Shown here in pieces: positions 8,881 to 18,579 of a stretch of DNA of 64,000 nt (its first letter is position 1; each line of letters opens with the position of its first letter). Origin of the DNA: Buttiauxella agrestis ATCC 33320 (GTDB taxonomy: Bacteria; Pseudomonadota; Gammaproteobacteria; Enterobacterales; Enterobacteriaceae). The stretch covers positions 17,409-81,408 of the forward strand of contig NZ_JMPI01000001.1 in NCBI RefSeq assembly GCF_000735355.1. Reading direction: 5' to 3'. The notes under the pieces are model-generated. The model worked only from the letters and a program-made list of their open reading frames with translations. It had not been told where the DNA came from and did no database searches. Both the position numbers and the translations under genes were made by a program.

Positions 8881-9667
8881 TAAAACTCGGCCAGTGGGGT
8901 TGCTCTTGCCAGATGGCGAGGTTAACCAGCAGCCCCGCCGGAACATGCACGTTGTTCATGATGCCGAGCGTGCCCGCATCCACCTGCGTGGCACCGTAGT
9001 TCCACATGAAGTACCCCAATCCTGACGCGACAACCCCAAGCCACACCAGAATGCCCCATTGCAGATTTGTCGTCGGCAGTTTTTGCGGGTTCCCAAGCGC
9101 AAACCAGGCTGTTACAGCCACGACTGCCGCCCCGAGGTAGAACCACGAAAATGCGCAACGTTGCGGCATCGGGTGCGTTTCCATCAGGCGTTTATAACCC
9201 ACCATCCCGATGGCGAAACAGATGTTTGCGCCCTGCACCAGTAACAGTCCAATCCAGAAGTGATCGCTGACTTTGTCGTAGCGAATAATCGCCGCGCCAA
9301 TCACCGCCAACCCGGCGCTTAACGCATAGCCCCAGCGCAGTTTGTTGCCACTGATCAGGTCGTAAATCAGCGTGACGTAAAGTGGCGTCATTACCGTAAA
9401 CAGCAGGAATTCAGAAACGGTGAGGTAGAGATAAGCCTGGAAGCTAAACAGGTACATCACACCGAGTTGTAACGCGCCCACCAGCATGTACAGCAGCAGC
9501 GTTTTCGCGCTGTAGCCTTTGAAACGCAGGAACGGCAGGAACACTAACGCCGCAAGTCCGACGCGCATCAGCACGGAAAAATAGCTGTCGACATGCCCGG
9601 CAAGGTATTCGCCAATCAGGCTAAAAGAGAAGGCCCACAGAATGGTGGTGATGATGAGTAACGGCAC
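8768..9667 (-). CDS. bioP: Biotin transporter, EamA/DMT superfamily
   Basis: YigM (BioP) is the high-affinity biotin importer of E. coli. This 299-residue homologue has the same length and about ten hydrophobic segments in two EamA repeats (about 1-135 and 145-285), e.g. [20 protein letters not shown] at the start and [20 protein letters not shown] in the second repeat. It is the last gene of a pldB-yigL-bioP group on this strand and runs 113 bases into metR from the other side. That overlap makes the charged C-terminal tail (beyond about residue 265) the least certain part of the protein, but both frames are open and E. coli-like. Confidence 0.93.
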   Translation of the reverse strand: MPLLIITTILWAFSFSLIGEYLAGHVDSYFSVLMRVGLAALVFLPFLRFKGYSAKTLLLYMLVGALQLGVMYLFSFQAYLYLTVSEFLLFTVMTPLYVTLIYDLISGNKLRWGYALSAGLAVIGAAIIRYDKVSDHFWIGLLLVQGANICFAIGMVGYKRLMETHPMPQRCAFSWFYLGAAVVAVTAWFALGNPQKLPTTNLQWGILVWLGVVASGLGYFMWNYGATQVDAGTLGIMNNVHVPAGLLVNLAIWQEQPHWPSFIIGGSVIMASLWVHRHWVAPRSSQTADARKRVNASSE

Positions 9668-9743
9668 GATGAAGTCTCAACTACAGGCAATTTATTCACC
9701 ATTGTAGCGAAGGGTATGAACCGGAGCTGAACTATTTGGTTGA

Positions 9744-9768
9744 CGAGTGGTGATTTATTCACCACTCG
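9744..9768. other. Perfect 10-bp hairpin between yigL and bioP
   Basis: cgagtggtga and tcaccactcg form a perfect 10-bp stem with a tttat loop, directly after the yigL stop codon. No U-run follows on either strand, so it is not a standard terminator. It could stabilise the upstream mRNA end or lower read-through into bioP. The word ttattcacca occurs again at about 9690. Confidence 0.5.
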
Positions 9769-9778
9769 ATTTCACGAA

Positions 9779-10585
9779 TCAATCTTTACCGAGGAACATC
9801 TTACGCAGGTAATGTGGAACCGCGTTATCAGCGTTGGTGCCGATGACTTCCAGCTCTGGCAGCAAGTCTTTAAGGCGCTGGTGAGCGTTGCCCATGATGC
9901 AGCCTTTGCCCGCCATGCTGAGCATTTCAGCGTCATTCATGCCGTCGCCAAAGGAAATACAGTCTTTCAGGCCGTAGCCCATCGCTTTGGATACCGCTTC
10001 CAGCGCATGGCCTTTTGACACGCCACCTGCCATCACTTCCAGGCAAGTCAGCGTCGAGAAACTCACGTTCACGCGATCGCCCCAGCGAGCGAGCAACGCT
10101 TGCTCCAGCGGCAGCAATTTTTCGTGAGAATCACAGGTGAAGAACACTTTGCTGACGCCATCGGCTTCCAGCAAACCTGGCTCAAACAGGCTGTAGTTAA
10201 ACACGGCTTCTTTAAAATACTTCATCTCTTCAGGACGATGGCGGTTCATAAACCACTGATCGCCGCGATAGACGTTGGTCACGATATCTTGATTGGTATG
10301 CACGACACCAAAGAGATCCTGAGCGATGTCATGGTCGAGATCGTGGCTGAACACCAGGTTGCCGTCAGTATCATGCACGCGCGCGCCGTTAGAGGTGATC
10401 ATGTAGGCTTTGATTTCGAGGTTATCGCGAATTTGCCCCACGTCGATATGGTGGCGACCCGTTGCGAAGACGAAATTAACTCCTTCAGCAGTGAGCAGTT
10501 TCAGCGTTTCTTTTGCATACGGAGTAAGAAGGTGATCGGGGGACAGCAACGTGCCATCTAAGTCAGACGCAACGACATGGTACAT
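9779..10585 (-). CDS. yigL: HAD-superfamily sugar/pyridoxal phosphate phosphatase
   Basis: YigL in E. coli dephosphorylates pyridoxal 5'-phosphate and sugar phosphates, and is part of the SgrS sugar-stress response. The 268-residue protein (266 in E. coli) has the type IIB HAD plan: nucleophile motif DLDGT with Asp8 and Asp10, motif II in TSNGA near residue 65, and motif IV GDGMNDAEML near 218. It lies between pldB and bioP on the same strand, 33 bases after pldB. In Salmonella, SgrS stabilises yigL mRNA by binding inside the upstream pldB message; whether that holds here cannot be judged. Confidence 0.95.
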   Translation of the reverse strand: MYHVVASDLDGTLLSPDHLLTPYAKETLKLLTAEGVNFVFATGRHHIDVGQIRDNLEIKAYMITSNGARVHDTDGNLVFSHDLDHDIAQDLFGVVHTNQDIVTNVYRGDQWFMNRHRPEEMKYFKEAVFNYSLFEPGLLEADGVSKVFFTCDSHEKLLPLEQALLARWGDRVNVSFSTLTCLEVMAGGVSKGHALEAVSKAMGYGLKDCISFGDGMNDAEMLSMAGKGCIMGNAHQRLKDLLPELEVIGTNADNAVPHYLRKMFLGKD

Positions 10586-10618
10586 AGGATTTGGAACCTC
10601 TGGTGTTTAAGTCGGTAT

Positions 10619-11611
10619 TTAGTTATGCCTATCAAAAAAAGCGATGATGGCATTCAGCGCTTCGGTCCGCATATCGTCCTTTTCGAACAGGATCTCATGA
10701 TACGCACCGTTTATGACGTAAGGTGTTTCCCCCTCACAAGGGTTGCCCGCCGCGGCTCGAATTTCACAGAATTGGTCATGGGCGCGGTTGTCCACCACAC
10801 GTTCCTCTTCTGCCTGCAGGATAAAAATCGGCGTGGTGATAGCAGTGGCTCCCGCTAAAACCTGTTCTCCTGCGAGTATCCCTTCTCTTACCCAATGATT
10901 CGTTGGCCCGCCCACCCGCAATGCTGGCTCGTCAGCATAAAAACGCAGGTTGCGGCGGTAACGTTCACGGCTATGGGTCAGGACATTAACGCCAAATGGT
11001 AGAGCGCGCCAGCGGCCTGTTCCGATTGCATAACCTTCACGAAAACGCTGATGTCCCTCGGCCCAGTCAAGAATATGGCGCACCATCCAATCCGGCCAGC
11101 GCAGCGCGATGCCAAACATTGGCGCACAAAGTGCAACCGCATCAAAACATTGTGAGTTTTTTTCAAGCCACAAAGTGATGATGGCACCGCCCATGGAATG
11201 CGCTAACGCATAGCGTTTTCTCCACGGGCCATTCGCGACTTCATGTTGATAAAAGCGGTCAAAATCGTCGACATAGTCGCTAAATCTCGCGACATGGCCA
11301 CGATGCGAATCCGATAGCATGCGCCCTGAACGGCCTTGTCCACGATGGTCGATGATTAAAACATCGAATCCACAATGGAATAAGTCATAAGCCAGTTCAG
11401 CATATTTGACGTAGCTTTCGATGCGCCCAGGGCAAACAACAATCACCCGGTCATGATCCTGCGAGCGAAACCGTACGTAGCGTACCGGCACTTCATCGAC
11501 GCCTGAAAATTCACACTCTTCGCGCTGTCGCCAGAAGTCCATCAACGGACCGGTGGTGAAAGCCGCAAAGGCGTTTTCCCTGTTTGACCATCCATTTTTA
11601 TGCTGAGTCAT
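10619..11611 (-). CDS. pldB: Lysophospholipase L2
   Basis: Inner-membrane-associated hydrolase that removes the remaining fatty acid from lysophospholipids. The 330-residue alpha/beta hydrolase (340 in E. coli) has the nucleophile Ser139 in AHSMGGAI, an oxyanion-side VVCPGRIESYVKYAELA near 58-74 and a late His in INGAYHEILFEKDD. No signal peptide is visible. It is the first gene of the pldB-yigL-bioP group and is divergent from rhtB. Confidence 0.95.
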   Translation of the reverse strand: MTQHKNGWSNRENAFAAFTTGPLMDFWRQREECEFSGVDEVPVRYVRFRSQDHDRVIVVCPGRIESYVKYAELAYDLFHCGFDVLIIDHRGQGRSGRMLSDSHRGHVARFSDYVDDFDRFYQHEVANGPWRKRYALAHSMGGAIITLWLEKNSQCFDAVALCAPMFGIALRWPDWMVRHILDWAEGHQRFREGYAIGTGRWRALPFGVNVLTHSRERYRRNLRFYADEPALRVGGPTNHWVREGILAGEQVLAGATAITTPIFILQAEEERVVDNRAHDQFCEIRAAAGNPCEGETPYVINGAYHEILFEKDDMRTEALNAIIAFFDRHN

Positions 11612-11690
11612 ATCGCTTTTTTGTGATTCGTAGCACGCTCATCAACAATAGCGTATTGTGGCATAAAAGTGTCCATCCAGGGAATTTCAC

Positions 11691-12311
11691 ATGAGCGTTG
11701 AGTGGTGGTTAACCTATCTTTTGACCACGATAATCCTGAGTCTTTCACCCGGTTCCGGGGCGATAAATACGATGACTACGGCCATTAGCCATGGCTATCG
11801 AGGAGCAGCGGCGTCGATTGCCGGGCTGCAAACCGGGCTGGCGATTCACATCGTATTAGTTGGGATTGGCCTCGGCGCATTGTTTTCACGTTCACTGCTG
11901 GCATTTGAAATTCTGAAATGGGCGGGGGCTGCTTATCTTATCTGGCTTGGCATTCAGCAATGGCGTGCCGCAGGTGCCATTGACTTGAACACTCTCGCCA
12001 CGAGCCAACCACGCAGCCGCCTGTTTAAACGTGCAATTTTTGTGAACCTGACCAACCCCAAAAGCATTGTGTTTCTGGCTGCACTTTTCCCGCAGTTTAT
12101 CGCACCCCATGAGCCACAGGCGGCGCAGTATTTAGTGCTCGGCGTAACCACCGTAGTGGTCGATATTATTGTGATGATTGGCTATGCGACGCTGGCGACG
12201 CGAATTGCAGGCTGGATTAAAGGGCCAAAGCAGATGAAAGCGTTGAACCGCGTATTTGGTTCGCTGTTTATGCTGGTTGGCGCACTCCTTGCCGGAGCAC
12301 GCCAGGCATAA
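11691..12311 (+). CDS. rhtB: Homoserine/homoserine lactone efflux protein
   Basis: LysE/RhtB-family exporter of homoserine and its lactone, an inner-membrane protein. At 206 residues it has the family length and six hydrophobic segments, with the N-terminal [15 protein letters not shown] motif and the [18 protein letters not shown] motif near 118-135. The protein is close to E. coli RhtB throughout. It is convergent with rhtC; the two stop codons are adjacent (taa-tta) with no gap. Confidence 0.96.
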   Translation: MSVEWWLTYLLTTIILSLSPGSGAINTMTTAISHGYRGAAASIAGLQTGLAIHIVLVGIGLGALFSRSLLAFEILKWAGAAYLIWLGIQQWRAAGAIDLNTLATSQPRSRLFKRAIFVNLTNPKSIVFLAALFPQFIAPHEPQAAQYLVLGVTTVVVDIIVMIGYATLATRIAGWIKGPKQMKALNRVFGSLFMLVGALLAGARQA

Positions 12312-12935
12312 TTAACGGGAGATGATCAGGTGAATGCCGAATCCGGCAAACAAGGCACCGGCAACTCCATCAATCCACTTCGCAACGCGCTGATAACCAC
12401 GGCGCATTTGCGGCAGTGCGAACAAGCTGGCAACGACGGTGAACCAGGCAAAGGTTTCCAGGGCAATCATCACGAATAACCCCCAACGCTCGGCGCTGCC
12501 AACATCATTACTGACGAACAGTGAAAACACGCTGCCGAAGTAAATGATAGCTTTAGGATTCGAGAGATTAGTCAGCAAGCCTTTCAGGAAACTACGCCCG
12601 CTGCGAGCCAGCTCAACACTGACTTCTTCTGTCGGCTTAACCGTTTCTTTTTTCAATGCACTGCGCAGCATCTGATACCCCATCCAGCACAGATACAAGC
12701 CCCCGCCGACCATAATAATACTGTGTAACCATGCCATTTTTTCAAGGATAAGGTTAAGGCCGAGCAACGCCACACCGGCCCAGACCATGACGCCGCAGGT
12801 AATACCCAGCACACCCATCATGGCTTCTTTACGTGAACGGCTAACGGCTGTTTGCGAGACAAAGAAGAAATCCGGGCCAGGGGTAATCAATGCGACGATA
12901 TGTAGAACCGCCACCGTGAGGAAAAGCATCAACAT
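12312..12935 (-). CDS. rhtC: Threonine efflux protein
   Basis: LysE/RhtB-family exporter of threonine. I chose ATG 12935 (MLMLFLTVAVLHIVAL), which gives 207 residues and matches E. coli RhtC; an earlier in-frame start at 12953 would add six residues. Hydrophobic segments and the family motifs ITPGPDFFFVSQTAVS and LLTNLSNPKAIIYFGSVF are intact. It is a paralogue of the convergent neighbour rhtB. Upstream on the same strand lies recQ. Confidence 0.95.
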   Translation of the reverse strand: MLMLFLTVAVLHIVALITPGPDFFFVSQTAVSRSRKEAMMGVLGITCGVMVWAGVALLGLNLILEKMAWLHSIIMVGGGLYLCWMGYQMLRSALKKETVKPTEEVSVELARSGRSFLKGLLTNLSNPKAIIYFGSVFSLFVSNDVGSAERWGLFVMIALETFAWFTVVASLFALPQMRRGYQRVAKWIDGVAGALFAGFGIHLIISR

Positions 12936-13002
12936 AGGAAATAACTCGCGCAAAAAATATTCAATGAAAGGTTATCCTGCCACGTTCGTGCAGGACTGGC
13001 TA

Positions 13003-14829
13003 CTACTCATCTTCGCCGTCGACATGGCTACGAATAAGTGCCATAAACTCGCGGCCAAAGCGTTCCAGTTTTCGTGTACCGACACCGTTAACGCCCAGCA
13101 TTTCACCCGGAGAGAGCGGCATTTGTTCAGCCATTTCGATAAGCGTGGCATCGTTAAACACCACATAGGGCGGGATATTTTCTTCATCCGCAATGGCTTT
13201 ACGCAGCTTGCGCAATTTGGCAAACAGTTTGCGATCGTAATTGCCGCCGAACACTTTCGGGCTGGATTTCGATTTGATGGCCACAATACGCGGCACCGCC
13301 AACATTAACGGTTCTTCGCCACGTAAATACGGGCGAGCCGCTGCGGTAAGTTGCAACGCCGAGTGTTGGGCAATATTTTGCGTCACCACGCCGAGGTGAA
13401 TCAGCTGGCGAATAACGCTAACCCAGTGCTCGTGGGTCTGGTCACGGCCAATGCCATAAACGGGTAATTTATCGTGCTGAAACTCGCGAATACGTTGGTT
13501 ATTGGCACCGCGCAGGACTTCCACGACATAACCCATACCAAAGCGCTGATTGACGCGATAAATACAGGACAGTGCTTTTTGCGCGTCCACCAGCCCGTCG
13601 TAGCGACGCGGCGGATCGAGGCAAACATCGCAGTTGCCGCAAGATTGCTGGCGGCCTTCTCCAAAGTAATTCAACAACACCAGGCGGCGACAAGTCTGCG
13701 CTTCGGCAAATGCGCCCATCGCGTTGAGTTTGTGGCGCTCGATATCCTGCAATTGCCCGACCGGCTTTTCTTCGAGGCATTTACGCAACCACGCCATATC
13801 GGCCGGATCGTAAAATAGCATCGCTTCCGCAGGCAGGCCGTCACGCCCGGCGCGACCGGTTTCCTGGTAGTAAGATTCGATGTTACGTGGGATATCAAAG
13901 TGCGCGACAAACCGCACATTGGGTTTGTTGATACCCATGCCAAAAGCCACAGTGGCGACAACAATTTGCAGATCGTCGCGCTGGAATTTTTCCTGCACTT
14001 CGGCGCGAACCTGGTGTTCAAGCCCGGCGTGATAAGCGCCAGCGCTGATCCCTTTGCTTTGCAGACGCGCGGCGGTGTCTTCAACTTTTGCGCGGCTATT
14101 GCAGTAAATAATGCCGGATTTTCCGCGCTGGTCTTGTACGTAACGCATCAATTGATCGAGAGGTTTAAACTTCTCCATCAGCATGTATCGGATATTTGGG
14201 CGGTCAAAGCTACTGATTTGAATTAGCGGATCGTGCAGGCCAAGCAGACGCACGATATCAGCACGCGTGGTGTCATCAGCCGTTGCGGTGAGGGCAATAA
14301 ATGGCACCGTCGGCAGGCGTTGGCGCAGTTGGCCTAATGCGGCATATTCCGGGCGGAAATCGTGACCCCACTGAGAAATACAGTGCGCTTCATCCACCGC
14401 CACCATCGACAAATGCCAGTGGCTGATTTGGTCGATGAAGTTATCCATCATCAAACGTTCTGGTGCGATATAAAGCAGGCGGATTTGCCCGGTGCGACAA
14501 CCCGCCATCACTTCTTGCTGCTGTTCGCGAGTTTGCGTGGAGTTAAGACAGGCCGCCGCCACACCGTTTGCCAGCAGCTGATCGACCTGGTCTTTCATCA
14601 GGGAAATCAGCGGGGAGACGACAACCGTTAGCCCGCCAAATACCAAGGCCGGAATCTGATAGCACAGGGATTTACCACCGCCGGTTGGCATAACAACCAG
14701 GCAATCGCGCCCTTCCAGCACCGTTTCGATGATGGTTTCCTGACCCGGGCGGAACTGTTGATAGCCAAAGGTATCTTGCAAAACCTGTCTGGCCAGCACT
14801 GCCTGATTAATTACTTCCGCCTGTGTCAC
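13003..14829 (-). CDS. recQ: ATP-dependent DNA helicase RecQ
   Basis: 3'-5' helicase of RecF-pathway recombination and fork repair. The 608 residues (609 in E. coli) contain, in order, helicase motif 0 (FGYQQFRPGQ), Walker A MPTGGGKS near 51-58, the DEAH box (AVDEAHCISQWGHDFR), motifs V-VI (ETGRAGRDGLPAE), the zinc-binding cysteines (CRR and CGNCDVCLDPP near 379-400), the RQC winged helix and the C-terminal HRDC domain. Start MTQAEVINQ is slightly shorter than in E. coli. It lies between pldA and rhtC, all in the same direction. Confidence 0.98.
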   Translation of the reverse strand: MTQAEVINQAVLARQVLQDTFGYQQFRPGQETIIETVLEGRDCLVVMPTGGGKSLCYQIPALVFGGLTVVVSPLISLMKDQVDQLLANGVAAACLNSTQTREQQQEVMAGCRTGQIRLLYIAPERLMMDNFIDQISHWHLSMVAVDEAHCISQWGHDFRPEYAALGQLRQRLPTVPFIALTATADDTTRADIVRLLGLHDPLIQISSFDRPNIRYMLMEKFKPLDQLMRYVQDQRGKSGIIYCNSRAKVEDTAARLQSKGISAGAYHAGLEHQVRAEVQEKFQRDDLQIVVATVAFGMGINKPNVRFVAHFDIPRNIESYYQETGRAGRDGLPAEAMLFYDPADMAWLRKCLEEKPVGQLQDIERHKLNAMGAFAEAQTCRRLVLLNYFGEGRQQSCGNCDVCLDPPRRYDGLVDAQKALSCIYRVNQRFGMGYVVEVLRGANNQRIREFQHDKLPVYGIGRDQTHEHWVSVIRQLIHLGVVTQNIAQHSALQLTAAARPYLRGEEPLMLAVPRIVAIKSKSSPKVFGGNYDRKLFAKLRKLRKAIADEENIPPYVVFNDATLIEMAEQMPLSPGEMLGVNGVGTRKLERFGREFMALIRSHVDGEDE

Positions 14830-14859
14830 GCTTTCCCCACCACAAAAACCGCCAATTTC

Positions 14860-15729
14860 TTAGAACAGATCGTTAAGCATAACGCCGACACCGAAGCGTG
14901 TCTGGTTAAAGTTGTAATCAATTAATGACTCGCCGTAGCCGCTATAAAGTTGGGTATAGAGGCGAACGTGTTTAGTCACCGGATAACTAAAGCCTAATTC
15001 CGCACCGCCGTAGCCGGTATTCCAGTTGTACTGGCCTTTCATACTCAGAATGGCATCGCCAAACTGGTAGCCGACACGCAACTGGTAATAGCCCATGTAT
15101 TTCGTGATGTCCGGGTTATCATCAGTGCTGCCAATGACATACCACGGCTTCGCTTCCACCATCCAGTTACCGTTTTCCGCCATCAGACGCGTGTAGAGGC
15201 GGTTCCAGCTCCGGGAAGTTGGGTCGGAACGACCATTGGAGTCGTGATTATAACCAAATTCAACATCACGCAATGTCCAACCCGCGAATGACTCGTCCGT
15301 TGCGAAGCCCAGGAAAACTTGCGGCTCATAGTTGGTTTCGCGGAAGGGTGCAGATTCACCGCTGTTCGACAACTGCCACCAGGATTTCTGAGTATAAGAA
15401 GCGCCCAGGACGGAATTTGGCCCGACGATGCCACGCCAGATAGGGAACGCGAGGCTCAGTTGGAATTTCACTTCGTCTTTTCTGGCATTATCAGACCAGT
15501 TGTAACTGCGGATCGCTTCTTTATTGAGGTCGTCTGTCACCGTATAAATCAAATAGTTAGTTTCATACGGATAGAGCGTGAATGGATTATCGTGTTCCAG
15601 AAGCATATTGGCGATGATGCTACCGCGTACGGCGGGTTTGTCATGCACTTGTTTGATCGTTGCTTCCTGTGCGTAAGCAGTCAGAGGCAACAGGCTTGCA
15701 GCCACTAACCATCCCAGAAACGTGCGCAT
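14860..15729 (-). CDS. pldA: Outer-membrane phospholipase A
   Basis: Outer-membrane beta-barrel hydrolase with phospholipase A1/A2 activity, dormant until lipid asymmetry is lost. From ATG 15729 it is 289 residues, the E. coli length, with a signal peptide (MRTFLGWLVAASLLPLTAYA, cleavage after A20). The active-site segment YNHDSNGRSDPTSRSWNRLY carries the catalytic His and Ser. The C-terminus ends in Phe, typical for barrel assembly. A longer in-frame start at 15861 gives an implausible leader without a signal peptide at its start and is rejected. Confidence 0.97.
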   Translation of the reverse strand: MRTFLGWLVAASLLPLTAYAQEATIKQVHDKPAVRGSIIANMLLEHDNPFTLYPYETNYLIYTVTDDLNKEAIRSYNWSDNARKDEVKFQLSLAFPIWRGIVGPNSVLGASYTQKSWWQLSNSGESAPFRETNYEPQVFLGFATDESFAGWTLRDVEFGYNHDSNGRSDPTSRSWNRLYTRLMAENGNWMVEAKPWYVIGSTDDNPDITKYMGYYQLRVGYQFGDAILSMKGQYNWNTGYGGAELGFSYPVTKHVRLYTQLYSGYGESLIDYNFNQTRFGVGVMLNDLF

Positions 15730-15902
15730 CGGCAATGTTCTCCTGAATAAAAAAGGTTTCAAATTATTTTCTGAGACACATTCTACATAGGAATGAATGT
15801 GCACGCTCGGTCTACATTTCTTAAAGTGGCAATCAACGATTGCGAAGCATAAAATAAACAAATAATTAACATTACGTTTTTTGCTTTGATCGAGGATGAT
15901 CC

Positions 15903-16373
15903 ATGTCTACCCCATTTCTGACCCCTGAAGCTGCCCTCCAACTGGTTGGTGAGATTTTTGTTTATCACATGCCTTTTAACCGGGCGCTGGGTCTGGAACT
16001 CATACGTTACGAGAAAGACTACGCCGAGCTTTGCTTCAATAACCAGCCGATGATGGTAGGAAACTGGGCACAAAGTATTTTGCACGGCGGGGTGATTGCC
16101 TCTTCGCTAGACGTCGCGGCTGGCCTGGTTTGCGTGGGCAGCACGCTGACTCGCCACGACAGCATTAGCGAAGAAGAACTACGCCAGCGTCTGTCGAAAA
16201 TGGGCACCATCGACCTGCGTGTCGATTACCTGCGACCTGGGCGCGGGCAACGTTTTACCGCCAGCAGCAGCCTGCTGCGTGCCGGGAATAAAGTCGCGGT
16301 TGCGCGTGTGGAATTACACAACGAAGACCAGCTGCATATCGCCAGTGCGACGGCGACCTACATGGTAGGGTGA
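15903..16373 (+). CDS. yigI: Hotdog-fold acyl-CoA thioesterase
   Basis: YigI is a medium/long-chain acyl-CoA thioesterase in E. coli. This 156-residue protein (155 in E. coli) has the hotdog-fold features [15 protein letters not shown] near 62-76 and [16 protein letters not shown] near 102-117. It is divergent from pldA and followed closely by rarD in the same direction. The substrate assignment rests on the homologue. Confidence 0.92.
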   Translation: MSTPFLTPEAALQLVGEIFVYHMPFNRALGLELIRYEKDYAELCFNNQPMMVGNWAQSILHGGVIASSLDVAAGLVCVGSTLTRHDSISEEELRQRLSKMGTIDLRVDYLRPGRGQRFTASSSLLRAGNKVAVARVELHNEDQLHIASATATYMVG

Positions 16374-16424
16374 GAAGATAAATCCTGTTACTATTTGCAA
16401 ACTATTTACCAACGAGTTCTTTTC

Positions 16425-17339
16425 ATGGATGCGAAACAAACCCGCCAGGGCGTGTTACTTGCGCTGGCGGCGTACTTTATGTGGGGTATCGCGCCTGCAT
16501 ATTTCAAGTTAATTAACTATGTCCCGGCTGATGAAATCCTGACGCATCGCGTGATTTGGTCATTCTTCTTTATGGTGGTGCTGATTAGTCTGAGCCGCCA
16601 GTGGCCACAGGTGAAAAAATCCTGCCAGAACCGTAAGAAGGTTTTTGCCATGGCACTCTCGGCGGTGCTGATTGGTGGTAACTGGCTACTGTTCATTTGG
16701 GCGGTGAATAACAATCACATGCTGGAAGCCAGCCTGGGTTATTTCATCAACCCGCTGGTTAACGTATTGCTGGGGATGATTTTTCTCGGCGAACGTTTCC
16801 GCACAATGCAGTGGGTAGCCGTGGGCCTTGCTGCTTGTGGGGTTCTGGTTCAGCTTTGGACATTCGGCTCGCTGCCAGTCATCGCTCTTGGTCTTGCATT
16901 TAGCTTCGCGTTTTACGGCCTGGTGCGTAAGAAAATTGCCGTGGATGCACAAACCGGCATGTTAGTAGAAACGCTGTGGCTGTTGCCCATTGCCGCAATT
17001 TACTTATTTGGCATCGCTGATAGCTCAACCAGCCATATGGGGCAAAACTCAATGTCGTTGAACTTAATGCTGATTGCCGCGGGCGTGGTAACAACGATTC
17101 CATTGCTGTGTTTCACCGCTGCGGCAACGCGTTTGCGCCTCTCGACACTGGGTTTCTTCCAGTATATTGGTCCAACGCTGATGTTCCTGCTGGCAGTAAC
17201 GTTCTACGGTGAAGTGGTGGGCAAAGATAAGTTGCTGACCTTTGGGTTTATCTGGGCAGCGCTGGCGTTGTTTATCCTGGATGCGGTTTATACGCAGAGA
17301 AATTCGCGGATAGCGGCGCGCGCGGTCGCGCAGAAGTAA
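16425..17339 (+). CDS. rarD: EamA-family permease RarD
   Basis: Inner-membrane transporter of the drug/metabolite superfamily, named in E. coli for predicted chloramphenicol resistance; its natural substrate is unclear. The 304-residue protein from ATG 16425 (MDAKQTRQGVLLALAAYF) has about ten membrane segments and matches E. coli RarD (296), with a slightly longer tail. An earlier start at 16395 is less likely because homologues begin with MDAKQTRQG. It follows yigI by 51 bases. In E. coli yigF and yigG lie between corA and rarD; here only a terminator does. Confidence 0.94.
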   Translation: MDAKQTRQGVLLALAAYFMWGIAPAYFKLINYVPADEILTHRVIWSFFFMVVLISLSRQWPQVKKSCQNRKKVFAMALSAVLIGGNWLLFIWAVNNNHMLEASLGYFINPLVNVLLGMIFLGERFRTMQWVAVGLAACGVLVQLWTFGSLPVIALGLAFSFAFYGLVRKKIAVDAQTGMLVETLWLLPIAAIYLFGIADSSTSHMGQNSMSLNLMLIAAGVVTTIPLLCFTAAATRLRLSTLGFFQYIGPTLMFLLAVTFYGEVVGKDKLLTFGFIWAALALFILDAVYTQRNSRIAARAVAQK

Positions 17340-17368
17340 AAAAGGGAGCCAATCGGCTCCCTTCTCAT
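17340..17368. terminator. Bidirectional terminator between rarD and corA
   Basis: gggagcc / ggctccc (17344-17361) with a four-base loop, A-rich on the left and T-rich on the right, so it can serve both convergent genes. Confidence 0.8.
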
Positions 17369-17375
17369 TTTCATC

Positions 17376-18326
17376 TCACAACCAGTTTTTACGCTTGAAG
17401 TAGAGATACGGCGCGAGGCCTGCGAGGATCATGACGATAATCGCCGCCGGATAACCGAAGCTCAGTTTCAACTCGGGCATAAACTCAAAGTTCATCCCGT
17501 AGCTGGATGCAACAAGCGTCGGTGGCAGGAATACGACCGATACCACCGAGAAGATCTTGATGATGCGGTTCTGCTCGATGTTGATAAAGCCCATCGCCGC
17601 CTGCATCAGGAAGTTCACCTTCTGGAACAGCGATTCGTTGTGTGGCAACAGGGATTCGATATCGCGCAGGATCTCACGCGCCTGCTCAAGCTGACCGCTC
17701 GGCAAACGTGCTTTACGCACCAGGAAGTTGAGCGCGCGTTGGGTATCCATCAGACACAAACGGACTTTCCAGCCGATATCTTCAAGCTCAGCAAGCGTAG
17801 AAAGCGCGGCGTCATATTCATCGCCCTGGTGCCCTTCCATGATTACACGACTGAGTTTTTCGAGGTCGCTATAAATGTTTTCGATTTCATCTGCCAGCTG
17901 TTCGATTTTGGTTTCAAACAGATCGAGCAGTAATTCATAGGCGTTGCCGTCAACCATATTCTGGCTACGAGCGCGCATACGATAGAGGCGAAATGCAGGT
18001 AGTTCACGCTCACGCAGCGTAAACAGGCGGCCTTCACGAATGGTGAATGCCACGGTGCTGTTGCCCGCGTGATCGTCTGCATCTTCATAAAAGAAAAATG
18101 AGTGGATGTGCAAACCGTCTTCGTCTTCAAAGAAACGCGCGGATGCTTCGATGTCTTCCAGTTCCGGGCGGGTTGCCAGGCTTTGACCAAGTTCCGTTTG
18201 CACGCGCTGACGCTCGCTCTCTTCAGGCTCGACCAAATCAACCCAAACAGAATTGCTCAGGTTATCGGCCTCATCTAATTCAAGACGGGACAGACGATTG
18301 TTTTCCAGTTGAAATGCGCTCAGCAT
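17376..18326 (-). CDS. corA: Magnesium/cobalt/nickel transporter CorA
   Basis: Main constitutive Mg2+ channel of enteric bacteria, a pentamer in the inner membrane. From ATG 18326 it is 316 residues ([17 protein letters not shown]), the E. coli length. A long acidic cytoplasmic N-domain (1-270) is followed by two membrane helices with the signature YGMNFEF between them and the basic end YFKRKNWL. The gene has a leader of about 250 bases with a small upstream ORF and a strong hairpin, consistent with the Mg2+-responsive leader control described for Salmonella corA. Confidence 0.98.
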   Translation of the reverse strand: MLSAFQLENNRLSRLELDEADNLSNSVWVDLVEPEESERQRVQTELGQSLATRPELEDIEASARFFEDEDGLHIHSFFFYEDADDHAGNSTVAFTIREGRLFTLRERELPAFRLYRMRARSQNMVDGNAYELLLDLFETKIEQLADEIENIYSDLEKLSRVIMEGHQGDEYDAALSTLAELEDIGWKVRLCLMDTQRALNFLVRKARLPSGQLEQAREILRDIESLLPHNESLFQKVNFLMQAAMGFINIEQNRIIKIFSVVSVVFLPPTLVASSYGMNFEFMPELKLSFGYPAAIIVMILAGLAPYLYFKRKNWL

Positions 18327-18397
18327 GACCGGTACTCCCAATGCAAAAAAATATCAGGGACAGTTCGGTTGGCACACAGACAGAAACAATATAGGTT

Positions 18398-18478
18398 TCA
18401 GACCATTAAAAAGTCTGACTCATTGCGACGGGATATACGAGATATGGGGTCGCCGACAACCACTAAGGCTATCAGCAT
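18398..18478 (-). other. Possible second leader ORF in the corA 5' region
   Basis: A 26-codon frame starting at an ATG in the loop of the corA leader hairpin, giving MLIALVVVGDPISRIS and ten more residues. There is no convincing ribosome site. Translation would have to open the hairpin. It may be chance. Confidence 0.25.
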
Positions 18479-18501
18479 TCGAGGATAGCCTTAGTGGTTG
18501 T
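18456..18501 (-). promoter_or_regulatory. Perfect 18-bp hairpin in the corA leader
   Basis: acaaccactaaggctatc and its exact complement flank a 10-base loop. No U-run follows, so it is not an intrinsic terminator. The 5' arm, read in the mRNA direction, contains the last codons and stop of the corL-like ORF, so a ribosome finishing that ORF would prevent the stem from forming. That is the logic of leader-controlled Rho access described for Salmonella corA. Confidence 0.65.
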
Positions 18502-18547
18502 ACCTGGATGACAGGTAATTGAGCCAGTATTTACTGGGTGTGTCCAA
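18491..18547 (-). CDS. corL: corA leader peptide (CorL-like)
   Basis: An 18-codon ORF beginning with TTG, eight bases after a strong ribosome site (agagga, 18556-18561), about 26 bases after the likely transcription start. Peptide MDTPSKYWLNYLSSRYNH. Its stop codon lies inside the 5' arm of the 18-bp leader hairpin. Salmonella corA is controlled by a short leader ORF, corL, with Rho. Position and arrangement agree; that the two are homologous is inference. Interest lies in the non-ATG start and the direct overlap of ORF and hairpin. Confidence 0.55.
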   Translation of the reverse strand: MDTPSKYWLNYLSSRYNH

Positions 18548-18579
18548 GGCGAGTGTCCTCTTAGCGTAATCGTGCGCGC

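Noticed and set aside
15730..15861. N-terminal extension of pldA
   Set aside because: Would bury the signal peptide; the E. coli length is reached from 15729.
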